Positions 38,221 to 52,000 of a stretch of DNA of 64,000 nt are shown in pieces. Within the stretch, counting starts at the first letter, position 1; each line of letters opens with the position of its first letter. The stretch covers positions 14,605,016-14,669,015 of the forward strand of contig NW_024037051.1 in the NCBI RefSeq assembly GCF_015706575.1. Direction: 5' to 3'. Made by a program: the position numbers and the translations under genes. The stretch is from Patiria miniata (Eukaryota > Echinodermata > Asteroidea > Valvatida > Asterinidae). Under the pieces are notes generated by a model. The model was not told the origin of the DNA and did not search any database. It worked only from the letters and a program-made list of their open reading frames with translations.

Positions 38221-40399
38221 GTATCGCAGCCTGAAGGTACCTTAACCTGGATGGATCTGGACAAACTCGGTACCATTTTGAAGCGGATGAATGGGCCAAC
38301 CCGCATGCAAATCGGCAGGTCGATAGACCCGAAACTTTTGGAGAAAATCCCAGAAGTAGCGGCGGATGCCCCTTCTTTCCATTTTGTGCAGTAAGTCCCA
38401 TAGGGAGGCCTGTCAGCGCCAACCCGCATGGCTCCCATGTATCGCAGCCTGAAGGTACCTTAACCTGGATGGATCTGGACAAACTCGGTACCATTTTGAA
38501 GCGGATGAATGGGCCAACCCGCATGCAAATCGGCAGGTCGATAGACCCGAAACTTTTGGAGAAAATCCCAGAAGTAGCGGCGGATGCCCCTTCTTTCCAT
38601 TTTGTGCAGTAAGTCCCATAGGGAGGCCTGTCAGCGCCAACCCGCATGGCTCCCATGTATCGCAGCCTGAAGGTACCTTAACCTGGATGGATCTGGACAA
38701 ACTCGGTACCATTTTGAAGCGGATGAATGGGCCAACCCGCATGCAAATCGGCAGGTCGATAGACCCGAAACTTTTGGAGAAAATCCCAGAAGTAGCAGCG
38801 GATGCCCCTTCTTTCCATTTTGTGCAGTAAGTCCCATAGGGAGGCCTGTCAGCGCCAACCCGCATGGCTCCCATGTATCGCAGCCTGAAGGTACCTTAAC
38901 CTGGATGGATCTGGACAAACTCGGTACCATTTTGAAGCGGATGAATGGGCCAACCCGCATGCAAATCGGCAGGTCGATAGACCCGAAACTTTTGGAGAAA
39001 ATCCCAGAAGTAGCGGCGGATGCCCCTTCTTTCCATTTTGTGCAGTAAGTCCCATAGGGAGGCCTGTCAGCGCCAACCCGCATGGCTCCCATGTATCGCA
39101 GCCTGAAGGTACCTTAACCTGGATGGATCTGGACAAACTCGGTACCATTTTGAAGCGGATGAATGGGCCAACCCGCATGCAAATCGGCAGGTCGATAGAC
39201 CCGAAACTTTTGGAGAAAATCCCAGAAGTAGCAGCGGATGCCCCTTCTTTCCATTTTGTGCAGTAAGTCCCATAGGGAGGCCTGTCAGCGCCAACCCGCA
39301 TGGCTCCCATGTATCGCAGCCTGAAGGTACCTTAACCTGGATGGATCTGGACAAACTCGGTACCATTTTGAAGCGGATGAATGGGCCAACCCGCATGCAA
39401 ATCGGCAGGTCGATAGACCCGAAACTTTTGGAGAAAATCCCAGAAGTAGCGGCGGATGCCCCTTCTTTCCATTTTGTGCAGTAAGTCCCATAGGGAGGCC
39501 TGTCAGCGCCAACCCGCATGGCTCCCATGTATCGCAGCCTGAAGGTACCTTAACCTGGATGGATCTGGACAAACTCGGTACCATTTTGAAGCGGATGAAT
39601 GGGCCAACCCGCATGCAAATCGGCAGGTCGATAGACCCGAAACTTTTGGAGAAAATCCCAGAAGTAGCGGCGGATGCCCCTTCTTTCCATTTTGTGCAGT
39701 AAGTCCCATAGGGAGGCCTGTCAGCGCCAACCCGCATGGCTCCCATGTATCGCAGCCTGAAGGTACCTTAACCTGGATGGATCTGGACAAACTCGGTACC
39801 ATTTTGAAGCGGATGAATGGGCCAACCCGCATGCAAATCGGCAGGTCGATAGACCCGAAACTTTTGGAGAAAATCCCAGAAGTAGCAGCGGATGCCCCTT
39901 CTTTCCATTTTGTGCAGTAAGTCCCATAGGGAGGCCTGTCAGCGCCAACCCGCATGGCTCCCATGTATCGCAGCCTGAAGGTACCTTAACCTGGATGGAT
40001 CTGGACAAACTCGGTACCATTTTGAAGCGGATGAATGGGCCAACCCGCATGCAAATCGGCAGGTCGATAGACCCGAAACTTTTGGAGAAAATCCCAGAAG
40101 TAGCAGCGGATGCCCCTTCTTTCCATTTTGTGCAGTAAGTCCCATAGGGAGGCCTGTCAGCGCCAACCCGCATGGCTCCCATGTATCGCAGCCTGAAGGT
40201 ACCTTAACCTGGATGGATCTGGACAAACTCGGTACCATTTTGAAGCGGATGAATGGGCCAACCCGCATGCAAATCGGCAGGTCGATAGACCCGAAACTTT
40301 TGGAGAAAATCCCAGAAGTAGCGCGGATGCCCCTTCTTTCCATTTTGTGCAGTAAGTCCCATAGGGAGGCCTGTCAGCGCCAACCCGCATGGCTCCCAT
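38221..40399 (-). repeat. Ten-unit allele block, copy 2
   Basis: The position-78 states G G A G A G G A A deletion (plus-strand order) match copy 1 at 31031-33208 in all ten places; the next units then disagree. A segmental duplication of about 2.2 kb inside the array would explain it. With only one variable site per unit the signal is short, so coincidence is not excluded. Confidence 0.55.
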
Positions 40400-43014
40400 G
40401 TATCGCAGCCTGAAGGTACCTTAACCTGGATGGATCTGGACAAACTCGGTACCATTTTGAAGCGGATGAATGGGCCAACCCGCATGCAAATCGGCAGGTC
40501 GATAGACCCGAAACTTTTGGAGAAAATCCCAGAAGTAGCAGCGGATGCCCCTTCTTTCCATTTTGTGCAGTAAGTCCCATAGGGAGGCCTGTCAGCGCCA
40601 ACCCGCATGGCTCCCATGTATCGCAGCCTGAAGGTACCTTAACCTGGATGGATCTGGACAAACTCGGTACCATTTTGAAGCGGATGAATGGGCCAACCCG
40701 CATGCAAATCGGCAGGTCGATAGACCCGAAACTTTTGGAGAAAATCCCAGAAGTAGCGGCGGATGCCCCTTCTTTCCATTTTGTGCAGTAAGTCCCATAG
40801 GGAGGCCTGTCAGCGCCAACCCGCATGGCTCCCATGTATCGCAGCCTGAAGGTACCTTAACCTGGATGGATCTGGACAAACTCGGTACCATTTTGAAGCG
40901 GATGAATGGGCCAACCCGCATGCAAATCGGCAGGTCGATAGACCCGAAACTTTTGGAGAAAATCCCAGAAGTAGCGGCGGATGCCCCTTCTTTCCATTTT
41001 GTGCAGTAAGTCCCATAGGGAGGCCTGTCAGCGCCAACCCGCATGGCTCCCATGTATCGCAGCCTGAAGGTACCTTAACCTGGATGGATCTGGACAAACT
41101 CGGTACCATTTTGAAGCGGATGAATGGGCCAACCCGCATGCAAATCGGCAGGTCGATAGACCCGAAACTTTTGGAGAAAATCCCAGAAGTAGCAGCGGAT
41201 GCCCCTTCTTTCCATTTTGTGCAGTAAGTCCCATAGGGAGGCCTGTCAGCGCCAACCCGCATGGCTCCCATGTATCGCAGCCTGAAGGTACCTTAACCTG
41301 GATGGATCTGGACAAACTCGGTACCATTTTGAAGCGGATGAATGGGCCAACCCGCATGCAAATCGGCAGGTCGATAGACCCGAAACTTTTGGAGAAAATC
41401 CCAGAAGTAGCAGCGGATGCCCCTTCTTTCCATTTTGTGCAGTAAGTCCCATAGGGAGGCCTGTCAGCGCCAACCCGCATGGCTCCCATGTATCGCAGCC
41501 TGAAGGTACCTTAACCTGGATGGATCTGGACAAACTCGGTACCATTTTGAAGCGGATGAATGGGCCAACCCGCATGCAAATCGGCAGGTCGATAGACCCG
41601 AAACTTTTGGAGAAAATCCCAGAAGTAGCAGCGGATGCCCCTTCTTTCCATTTTGTGCAGTAAGTCCCATAGGGAGGCCTGTCAGCGCCAACCCGCATGG
41701 CTCCCATGTATCGCAGCCTGAAGGTACCTTAACCTGGATGGATCTGGACAAACTCGGTACCATTTTGAAGCGGATGAATGGGCCAACCCGCATGCAAATC
41801 GGCAGGTCGATAGACCCGAAACTTTTGGAGAAAATCCCAGAAGTAGCGGCGGATGCCCCTTCTTTCCATTTTGTGCAGTAAGTCCCATAGGGAGGCCTGT
41901 CAGCGCCAACCCGCATGGCTCCCATGTATCGCAGCCTGAAGGTACCTTAACCTGGATGGATCTGGACAAACTCGGTACCATTTTGAAGCGGATGAATGGG
42001 CCAACCCGCATGCAAATCGGCAGGTCGATAGACCCGAAACTTTTGGAGAAAATCCCAGAAGTAGCGGCGGATGCCCCTTCTTTCCATTTTGTGCAGTAAG
42101 TCCCATAGGGAGGCCTGTCAGCGCCAACCCGCATGGCTCCCATGTATCGCAGCCTGAAGGTACCTTAACCTGGATGGATCTGGACAAACTCGGTACCATT
42201 TTGAAGCGGATGAATGGGCCAACCCGCATGCAAATCGGCAGGTCGATAGACCCGAAACTTTTGGAGAAAATCCCAGAAGTAGCAGCGGATGCCCCTTCTT
42301 TCCATTTTGTGCAGTAAGTCCCATAGGGAGGCCTGTCAGCGCCAACCCGCATGGCTCCCATGTATCGCAGCCTGAAGGTACCTTAACCTGGATGGATCTG
42401 GACAAACTCGGTACCATTTTGAAGCGGATGAATGGGCCAACCCGCATGCAAATCGGCAGGTCGATAGACCCGAAACTTTTGGAGAAAATCCCAGAAGTAG
42501 CGCGGATGCCCCTTCTTTCCATTTTGTGCAGTAAGTCCCATAGGGAGGCCTGTCAGCGCCAACCCGCATGGCTCCCATGTATCGCAGCCTGAAGGTACCT
42601 TAACCTGGATGGATCTGGACAAACTCGGTACCATTTTGAAGCGGATGAATGGGCCAACCCGCATGCAAATCGGCAGGTCGATAGACCCGAAACTTTTGGA
42701 GAAAATCCCAGAAGTAGCAGCGGATGCCCCTTCTTTCCATTTTGTGCAGTAAGTCCCATAGGGAGGCCTGTCAGCGCCAACCCGCATGGCTCCCATGTAT
42801 CGCAGCCTGAAGGTACCTTAACCTGGATGGATCTGGACAAACTCGGTACCATTTTGAAGCGGATGAATGGGCCAACCCGCATGCAAATCGGCAGGTCGAT
42901 AGACCCGAAACTTTTGGAGAAAATCCCAGAAGTAGCGGCGGATGCCCCTTCTTTCCATTTTGTGCAGTAAGTCCCATAGGGAGGCCTGTCAGCGCCAACC
43001 CGCATGGCTCCCAT

Positions 43015-46000
43015 GTATCGCAGCCTGAAGGTACCTTAACCTGGATGGATCTGGACAAACTCGGTACCATTTTGAAGCGGATGAATGGGCCAACCCGCAT
43101 GCAAATCGGCAGGTCGATAGACCCGAAACTTTTGGAGAAAATCCCAGAAGTAGCAGCGGATGCCCCTTCTTTCCATTTTGTGCAGTAAGTCCCATAGGGA
43201 GGCCTGTCAGCGCCAACCCGCATGGCTCCCATGTATCGCAGCCTGAAGGTACCTTAACCTGGATGGATCTGGACAAACTCGGTACCATTTTGAAGCGGAT
43301 GAATGGGCCAACCCGCATGCAAATCGGCAGGTCGATAGACCCGAAACTTTTGGAGAAAATCCCAGAAGTAGCAGCGGATGCCCCTTCTTTCCATTTTGTG
43401 CAGTAAGTCCCATAGGGAGGCCTGTCAGCGCCAACCCGCATGGCTCCCATGTATCGCAGCCTGAAGGTACCTTAACCTGGATGGATCTGGACAAACTCGG
43501 TACCATTTTGAAGCGGATGAATGGGCCAACCCGCATGCAAATCGGCAGGTCGATAGACCCGAAACTTTTGGAGAAAATCCCAGAAGTAGCAGCGGATGCC
43601 CCTTCTTTCCATTTTGTGCAGTAAGTCCCATAGGGAGGCCTGTCAGCGCCAACCCGCATGGCTCCCATGTATCGCAGCCTGAAGGTACCTTAACCTGGAT
43701 GGATCTGGACAAACTCGGTACCATTTTGAAGCGGATGAATGGGCCAACCCGCATGCAAATCGGCAGGTCGATAGACCCGAAACTTTTGGAGAAAATCCCA
43801 GAAGTAGCAGCGGATGCCCCTTCTTTCCATTTTGTGCAGTAAGTCCCATAGGGAGGCCTGTCAGCGCCAACCCGCATGGCTCCCATGTATCGCAGCCTGA
43901 AGGTACCTTAACCTGGATGGATCTGGACAAACTCGGTACCATTTTGAAGCGGATGAATGGGCCAACCCGCATGCAAATCGGCAGGTCGATAGACCCGAAA
44001 CTTTTGGAGAAAATCCCAGAAGTAGCAGCGGATGCCCCTTCTTTCCATTTTGTGCAGTAAGTCCCATAGGGAGGCCTGTCAGCGCCAACCCGCATGGCTC
44101 CCATGTATCGCAGCCTGAAGGTACCTTAACCTGGATGGATCTGGACAAACTCGGTACCATTTTGAAGCGGATGAATGGGCCAACCCGCATGCAAATCGGC
44201 AGGTCGATAGACCCGAAACTTTTGGAGAAAATCCCAGAAGTAGCAGCGGATGCCCCTTCTTTCCATTTTGTGCAGTAAGTCCCATAGGGAGGCCTGTCAG
44301 CGCCAACCCGCATGGCTCCCATGTATCGCAGCCTGAAGGTACCTTAACCTGGATGGATCTGGACAAACTCGGTACCATTTTGAAGCGGATGAATGGGCCA
44401 ACCCGCATGCAAATCGGCAGGTCGATAGACCCGAAACTTTTGGAGAAAATCCCAGAAGTAGCAGCGGATGCCCCTTCTTTCCATTTTGTGCAGTAAGTCC
44501 CATAGGGAGGCCTGTCAGCGCCAACCCGCATGGCTCCCATGTATCGCAGCCTGAAGGTACCTTAACCTGGATGGATCTGGACAAACTCGGTACCATTTTG
44601 AAGCGGATGAATGGGCCAACCCGCATGCAAATCGGCAGGTCGATAGACCCGAAACTTTTGGAGAAAATCCCAGAAGTAGCAGCGGATGCCCCTTCTTTCC
44701 ATTTTGTGCAGTAAGTCCCATAGGGAGGCCTGTCAGCGCCAACCCGCATGGCTCCCATGTATCGCAGCCTGAAGGTACCTTAACCTGGATGGATCTGGAC
44801 AAACTCGGTACCATTTTGAAGCGGATGAATGGGCCAACCCGCATGCAAATCGGCAGGTCGATAGACCCGAAACTTTTGGAGAAAATCCCAGAAGTAGCAG
44901 CGGATGCCCCTTCTTTCCATTTTGTGCAGTAAGTCCCATAGGGAGGCCTGTCAGCGCCAACCCGCATGGCTCCCATGTATCGCAGCCTGAAGGTACCTTA
45001 ACCTGGATGGATCTGGACAAACTCGGTACCATTTTGAAGCGGATGAATGGGCCAACCCGCATGCAAATCGGCAGGTCGATAGACCCGAAACTTTTGGAGA
45101 AAATCCCAGAAGTAGCAGCGGATGCCCCTTCTTTCCATTTTGTGCAGTAAGTCCCATAGGGAGGCCTGTCAGCGCCAACCCGCATGGCTCCCATGTATCG
45201 CAGCCTGAAGGTACCTTAACCTGGATGGATCTGGACAAACTCGGTACCATTTTGAAGCGGATGAATGGGCCAACCCGCATGCAAATCGGCAGGTCGATAG
45301 ACCCGAAACTTTTGGAGAAAATCCCAGAAGTAGCAGCGGATGCCCCTTCTTTCCATTTTGTGCAGTAAGTCCCATAGGGAGGCCTGTCAGCGCCAACCCG
45401 CATGGCTCCCATGTATCGCAGCCTGAAGGTACCTTAACCTGGATGGATCTGGACAAACTCGGTACCATTTTGAAGCGGATGAATGGGCCAACCCGCATGC
45501 AAATCGGCAGGTCGATAGACCCGAAACTTTTGGAGAAAATCCCAGAAGTAGCAGCGGATGCCCCTTCTTTCCATTTTGTGCAGTAAGTCCCATAGGGAGG
45601 CCTGTCAGCGCCAACCCGCATGGCTCCCATGTATCGCAGCCTGAAGGTACCTTAACCTGGATGGATCTGGACAAACTCGGTACCATTTTGAAGCGGATGA
45701 ATGGGCCAACCCGCATGCAAATCGGCAGGTCGATAGACCCGAAACTTTTGGAGAAAATCCCAGAAGTAGCAGCGGATGCCCCTTCTTTCCATTTTGTGCA
45801 GTAAGTCCCATAGGGAGGCCTGTCAGCGCCAACCCGCATGGCTCCCATGTATCGCAGCCTGAAGGTACCTTAACCTGGATGGATCTGGACAAACTCGGTA
45901 CCATTTTGAAGCGGATGAATGGGCCAACCCGCATGCAAATCGGCAGGTCGATAGACCCGAAACTTTTGGAGAAAATCCCAGAAGTAGGCGGATGCCCCTT

Positions 46001-49000
46001 CTTTCCATTTTGTGCAGTAAGTCCCATAGGGAGGCCTGTCAGCGCCAACCCGCATGGCTCCCATGTATCGCAGCCTGAAGGTACCTTAACCTGGATGGAT
46101 CTGGACAAACTCGGTACCATTTTGAAGCGGATGAATGGGCCAACCCGCATGCAAATCGGCAGGTCGATAGACCCGAAACTTTTGGAGAAAATCCCAGAAG
46201 TAGCAGCGGATGCCCCTTCTTTCCATTTTGTGCAGTAAGTCCCATAGGGAGGCCTGTCAGCGCCAACCCGCATGGCTCCCATGTATCGCAGCCTGAAGGT
46301 ACCTTAACCTGGATGGATCTGGACAAACTCGGTACCATTTTGAAGCGGATGAATGGGCCAACCCGCATGCAAATCGGCAGGTCGATAGACCCGAAACTTT
46401 TGGAGAAAATCCCAGAAGTAGCAGCGGATGCCCCTTCTTTCCATTTTGTGCAGTAAGTCCCATAGGGAGGCCTGTCAGCGCCAACCCGCATGGCTCCCAT
46501 GTATCGCAGCCTGAAGGTACCTTAACCTGGATGGATCTGGACAAACTCGGTACCATTTTGAAGCGGATGAATGGGCCAACCCGCATGCAAATCGGCAGGT
46601 CGATAGACCCGAAACTTTTGGAGAAAATCCCAGAAGTAGCAGCGGATGCCCCTTCTTTCCATTTTGTGCAGTAAGTCCCATAGGGAGGCCTGTCAGCGCC
46701 AACCCGCATGGCTCCCATGTATCGCAGCCTGAAGGTACCTTAACCTGGATGGATCTGGACAAACTCGGTACCATTTTGAAGCGGATGAATGGGCCAACCC
46801 GCATGCAAATCGGCAGGTCGATAGACCCGAAACTTTTGGAGAAAATCCCAGAAGTAGCAGCGGATGCCCCTTCTTTCCATTTTGTGCAGTAAGTCCCATA
46901 GGGAGGCCTGTCAGCGCCAACCCGCATGGCTCCCATGTATCGCAGCCTGAAGGTACCTTAACCTGGATGGATCTGGACAAACTCGGTACCATTTTGAAGC
47001 GGATGAATGGGCCAACCCGCATGCAAATCGGCAGGTCGATAGACCCGAAACTTTTGGAGAAAATCCCAGAAGTAGCAGCGGATGCCCCTTCTTTCCATTT
47101 TGTGCAGTAAGTCCCATAGGGAGGCCTGTCAGCGCCAACCCGCATGGCTCCCATGTATCGCAGCCTGAAGGTACCTTAACCTGGATGGATCTGGACAAAC
47201 TCGGTACCATTTTGAAGCGGATGAATGGGCCAACCCGCATGCAAATCGGCAGGTCGATAGACCCGAAACTTTTGGAGAAAATCCCAGAAGTAGCAGCGGA
47301 TGCCCCTTCTTTCCATTTTGTGCAGTAAGTCCCATAGGGAGGCCTGTCAGCGCCAACCCGCATGGCTCCCATGTATCGCAGCCTGAAGGTACCTTAACCT
47401 GGATGGATCTGGACAAACTCGGTACCATTTTGAAGCGGATGAATGGGCCAACCCGCATGCAAATCGGCAGGTCGATAGACCCGAAACTTTTGGAGAAAAT
47501 CCCAGAAGTAGCAGCGGATGCCCCTTCTTTCCATTTTGTGCAGTAAGTCCCATAGGGAGGCCTGTCAGCGCCAACCCGCATGGCTCCCATGTATCGCAGC
47601 CTGAAGGTACCTTAACCTGGATGGATCTGGACAAACTCGGTACCATTTTGAAGCGGATGAATGGGCCAACCCGCATGCAAATCGGCAGGTCGATAGACCC
47701 GAAACTTTTGGAGAAAATCCCAGAAGTAGCAGCGGATGCCCCTTCTTTCCATTTTGTGCAGTAAGTCCCATAGGGAGGCCTGTCAGCGCCAACCCGCATG
47801 GCTCCCATGTATCGCAGCCTGAAGGTACCTTAACCTGGATGGATCTGGACAAACTCGGTACCATTTTGAAGCGGATGAATGGGCCAACCCGCATGCAAAT
47901 CGGCAGGTCGATAGACCCGAAACTTTTGGAGAAAATCCCAGAAGTAGCAGCGGATGCCCCTTCTTTCCATTTTGTGCAGTAAGTCCCATAGGGAGGCCTG
48001 TCAGCGCCAACCCGCATGGCTCCCATGTATCGCAGCCTGAAGGTACCTTAACCTGGATGGATCTGGACAAACTCGGTACCATTTTGAAGCGGATGAATGG
48101 GCCAACCCGCATGCAAATCGGCAGGTCGATAGACCCGAAACTTTTGGAGAAAATCCCAGAAGTAGCAGCGGATGCCCCTTCTTTCCATTTTGTGCAGTAA
48201 GTCCCATAGGGAGGCCTGTCAGCGCCAACCCGCATGGCTCCCATGTATCGCAGCCTGAAGGTACCTTAACCTGGATGGATCTGGACAAACTCGGTACCAT
48301 TTTGAAGCGGATGAATGGGCCAACCCGCATGCAAATCGGCAGGTCGATAGACCCGAAACTTTTGGAGAAAATCCCAGAAGTAGCAGCGGATGCCCCTTCT
48401 TTCCATTTTGTGCAGTAAGTCCCATAGGGAGGCCTGTCAGCGCCAACCCGCATGGCTCCCATGTATCGCAGCCTGAAGGTACCTTAACCTGGATGGATCT
48501 GGACAAACTCGGTACCATTTTGAAGCGGATGAATGGGCCAACCCGCATGCAAATCGGCAGGTCGATAGACCCGAAACTTTTGGAGAAAATCCCAGAAGTA
48601 GCAGCGGATGCCCCTTCTTTCCATTTTGTGCAGTAAGTCCCATAGGGAGGCCTGTCAGCGCCAACCCGCATGGCTCCCATGTATCGCAGCCTGAAGGTAC
48701 CTTAACCTGGATGGATCTGGACAAACTCGGTACCATTTTGAAGCGGATGAATGGGCCAACCCGCATGCAAATCGGCAGGTCGATAGACCCGAAACTTTTG
48801 GAGAAAATCCCAGAAGTAGCGGCGGATGCCCCTTCTTTCCATTTTGTGCAGTAAGTCCCATAGGGAGGCCTGTCAGCGCCAACCCGCATGGCTCCCATGT
48901 ATCGCAGCCTGAAGGTACCTTAACCTGGATGGATCTGGACAAACTCGGTACCATTTTGAAGCGGATGAATGGGCCAACCCGCATGCAAATCGGCAGGTCG

Positions 49001-52000
49001 ATAGACCCGAAACTTTTGGAGAAAATCCCAGAAGTAGCAGCGGATGCCCCTTCTTTCCATTTTGTGCAGTAAGTCCCATAGGGAGGCCTGTCAGCGCCAA
49101 CCCGCATGGCTCCCATGTATCGCAGCCTGAAGGTACCTTAACCTGGATGGATCTGGACAAACTCGGTACCATTTTGAAGCGGATGAATGGGCCAACCCGC
49201 ATGCAAATCGGCAGGTCGATAGACCCGAAACTTTTGGAGAAAATCCCAGAAGTAGCAGCGGATGCCCCTTCTTTCCATTTTGTGCAGTAAGTCCCATAGG
49301 GAGGCCTGTCAGCGCCAACCCGCATGGCTCCCATGTATCGCAGCCTGAAGGTACCTTAACCTGGATGGATCTGGACAAACTCGGTACCATTTTGAAGCGG
49401 ATGAATGGGCCAACCCGCATGCAAATCGGCAGGTCGATAGACCCGAAACTTTTGGAGAAAATCCCAGAAGTAGCAGCGGATGCCCCTTCTTTCCATTTTG
49501 TGCAGTAAGTCCCATAGGGAGGCCTGTCAGCGCCAACCCGCATGGCTCCCATGTATCGCAGCCTGAAGGTACCTTAACCTGGATGGATCTGGACAAACTC
49601 GGTACCATTTTGAAGCGGATGAATGGGCCAACCCGCATGCAAATCGGCAGGTCGATAGACCCGAAACTTTTGGAGAAAATCCCAGAAGTAGCAGCGGATG
49701 CCCCTTCTTTCCATTTTGTGCAGTAAGTCCCATAGGGAGGCCTGTCAGCGCCAACCCGCATGGCTCCCATGTATCGCAGCCTGAAGGTACCTTAACCTGG
49801 ATGGATCTGGACAAACTCGGTACCATTTTGAAGCGGATGAATGGGCCAACCCGCATGCAAATCGGCAGGTCGATAGACCCGAAACTTTTGGAGAAAATCC
49901 CAGAAGTAGCAGCGGATGCCCCTTCTTTCCATTTTGTGCAGTAAGTCCCATAGGGAGGCCTGTCAGCGCCAACCCGCATGGCTCCCATGTATCGCAGCCT
50001 GAAGGTACCTTAACCTGGATGGATCTGGACAAACTCGGTACCATTTTGAAGCGGATGAATGGGCCAACCCGCATGCAAATCGGCAGGTCGATAGACCCGA
50101 AACTTTTGGAGAAAATCCCAGAAGTAGCAGCGGATGCCCCTTCTTTCCATTTTGTGCAGTAAGTCCCATAGGGAGGCCTGTCAGCGCCAACCCGCATGGC
50201 TCCCATGTATCGCAGCCTGAAGGTACCTTAACCTGGATGGATCTGGACAAACTCGGTACCATTTTGAAGCGGATGAATGGGCCAACCCGCATGCAAATCG
50301 GCAGGTCGATAGACCCGAAACTTTTGGAGAAAATCCCAGAAGTAGCAGCGGATGCCCCTTCTTTCCATTTTGTGCAGTAAGTCCCATAGGGAGGCCTGTC
50401 AGCGCCAACCCGCATGGCTCCCATGTATCGCAGCCTGAAGGTACCTTAACCTGGATGGATCTGGACAAACTCGGTACCATTTTGAAGCGGATGAATGGGC
50501 CAACCCGCATGCAAATCGGCAGGTCGATAGACCCGAAACTTTTGGAGAAAATCCCAGAAGTAGCAGCGGATGCCCCTTCTTTCCATTTTGTGCAGTAAGT
50601 CCCATAGGGAGGCCTGTCAGCGCCAACCCGCATGGCTCCCATGTATCGCAGCCTGAAGGTACCTTAACCTGGATGGATCTGGACAAACTCGGTACCATTT
50701 TGAAGCGGATGAATGGGCCAACCCGCATGCAAATCGGCAGGTCGATAGACCCGAAACTTTTGGAGAAAATCCCAGAAGTAGCAGCGGATGCCCCTTCTTT
50801 CCATTTTGTGCAGTAAGTCCCATAGGGAGGCCTGTCAGCGCCAACCCGCATGGCTCCCATGTATCGCAGCCTGAAGGTACCTTAACCTGGATGGATCTGG
50901 ACAAACTCGGTACCATTTTGAAGCGGATGAATGGGCCAACCCGCATGCAAATCGGCAGGTCGATAGACCCGAAACTTTTGGAGAAAATCCCAGAAGTAGC
51001 AGCGGATGCCCCTTCTTTCCATTTTGTGCAGTAAGTCCCATAGGGAGGCCTGTCAGCGCCAACCCGCATGGCTCCCATGTATCGCAGCCTGAAGGTACCT
51101 TAACCTGGATGGATCTGGACAAACTCGGTACCATTTTGAAGCGGATGAATGGGCCAACCCGCATGCAAATCGGCAGGTCGATAGACCCGAAACTTTTGGA
51201 GAAAATCCCAGAAGTAGCAGCGGATGCCCCTTCTTTCCATTTTGTGCAGTAAGTCCCATAGGGAGGCCTGTCAGCGCCAACCCGCATGGCTCCCATGTAT
51301 CGCAGCCTGAAGGTACCTTAACCTGGATGGATCTGGACAAACTCGGTACCATTTTGAAGCGGATGAATGGGCCAACCCGCATGCAAATCGGCAGGTCGAT
51401 AGACCCGAAACTTTTGGAGAAAATCCCAGAAGTAGCAGCGGATGCCCCTTCTTTCCATTTTGTGCAGTAAGTCCCATAGGGAGGCCTGTCAGCGCCAACC
51501 CGCATGGCTCCCATGTATCGCAGCCTGAAGGTACCTTAACCTGGATGGATCTGGACAAACTCGGTACCATTTTGAAGCGGATGAATGGGCCAACCCGCAT
51601 GCAAATCGGCAGGTCGATAGACCCGAAACTTTTGGAGAAAATCCCAGAAGTAGCGGCGGATGCCCCTTCTTTCCATTTTGTGCAGTAAGTCCCATAGGGA
51701 GGCCTGTCAGCGCCAACCCGCATGGCTCCCATGTATCGCAGCCTGAAGGTACCTTAACCTGGATGGATCTGGACAAACTCGGTACCATTTTGAAGCGGAT
51801 GAATGGGCCAACCCGCATGCAAATCGGCAGGTCGATAGACCCGAAACTTTTGGAGAAAATCCCAGAAGTAGCAGCGGATGCCCCTTCTTTCCATTTTGTG
51901 CAGTAAGTCCCATAGGGAGGCCTGTCAGCGCCAACCCGCATGGCTCCCATGTATCGCAGCCTGAAGGTACCTTAACCTGGATGGATCTGGACAAACTCGG

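Larger units (their letters stand above)
30955..43014 (-). repeat. Two-allele mosaic zone of the right arm (55 units)
   Basis: Unit position 78 varies among neighbours here: 27 units have C (plus-strand GCGGCGG), 24 have T (GCAGCGG) and 4 have lost the base (GCGCGG, near 33131, 37053, 40322 and 42501). The order is not random-looking; stretches such as GG-AA-GG-AA-GG (plus-strand base) suggest local four-unit periodicity. Other variants are few: one-base losses near 31733, 33774 and 34813 and an extra T near 37245. Confidence 0.9.
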
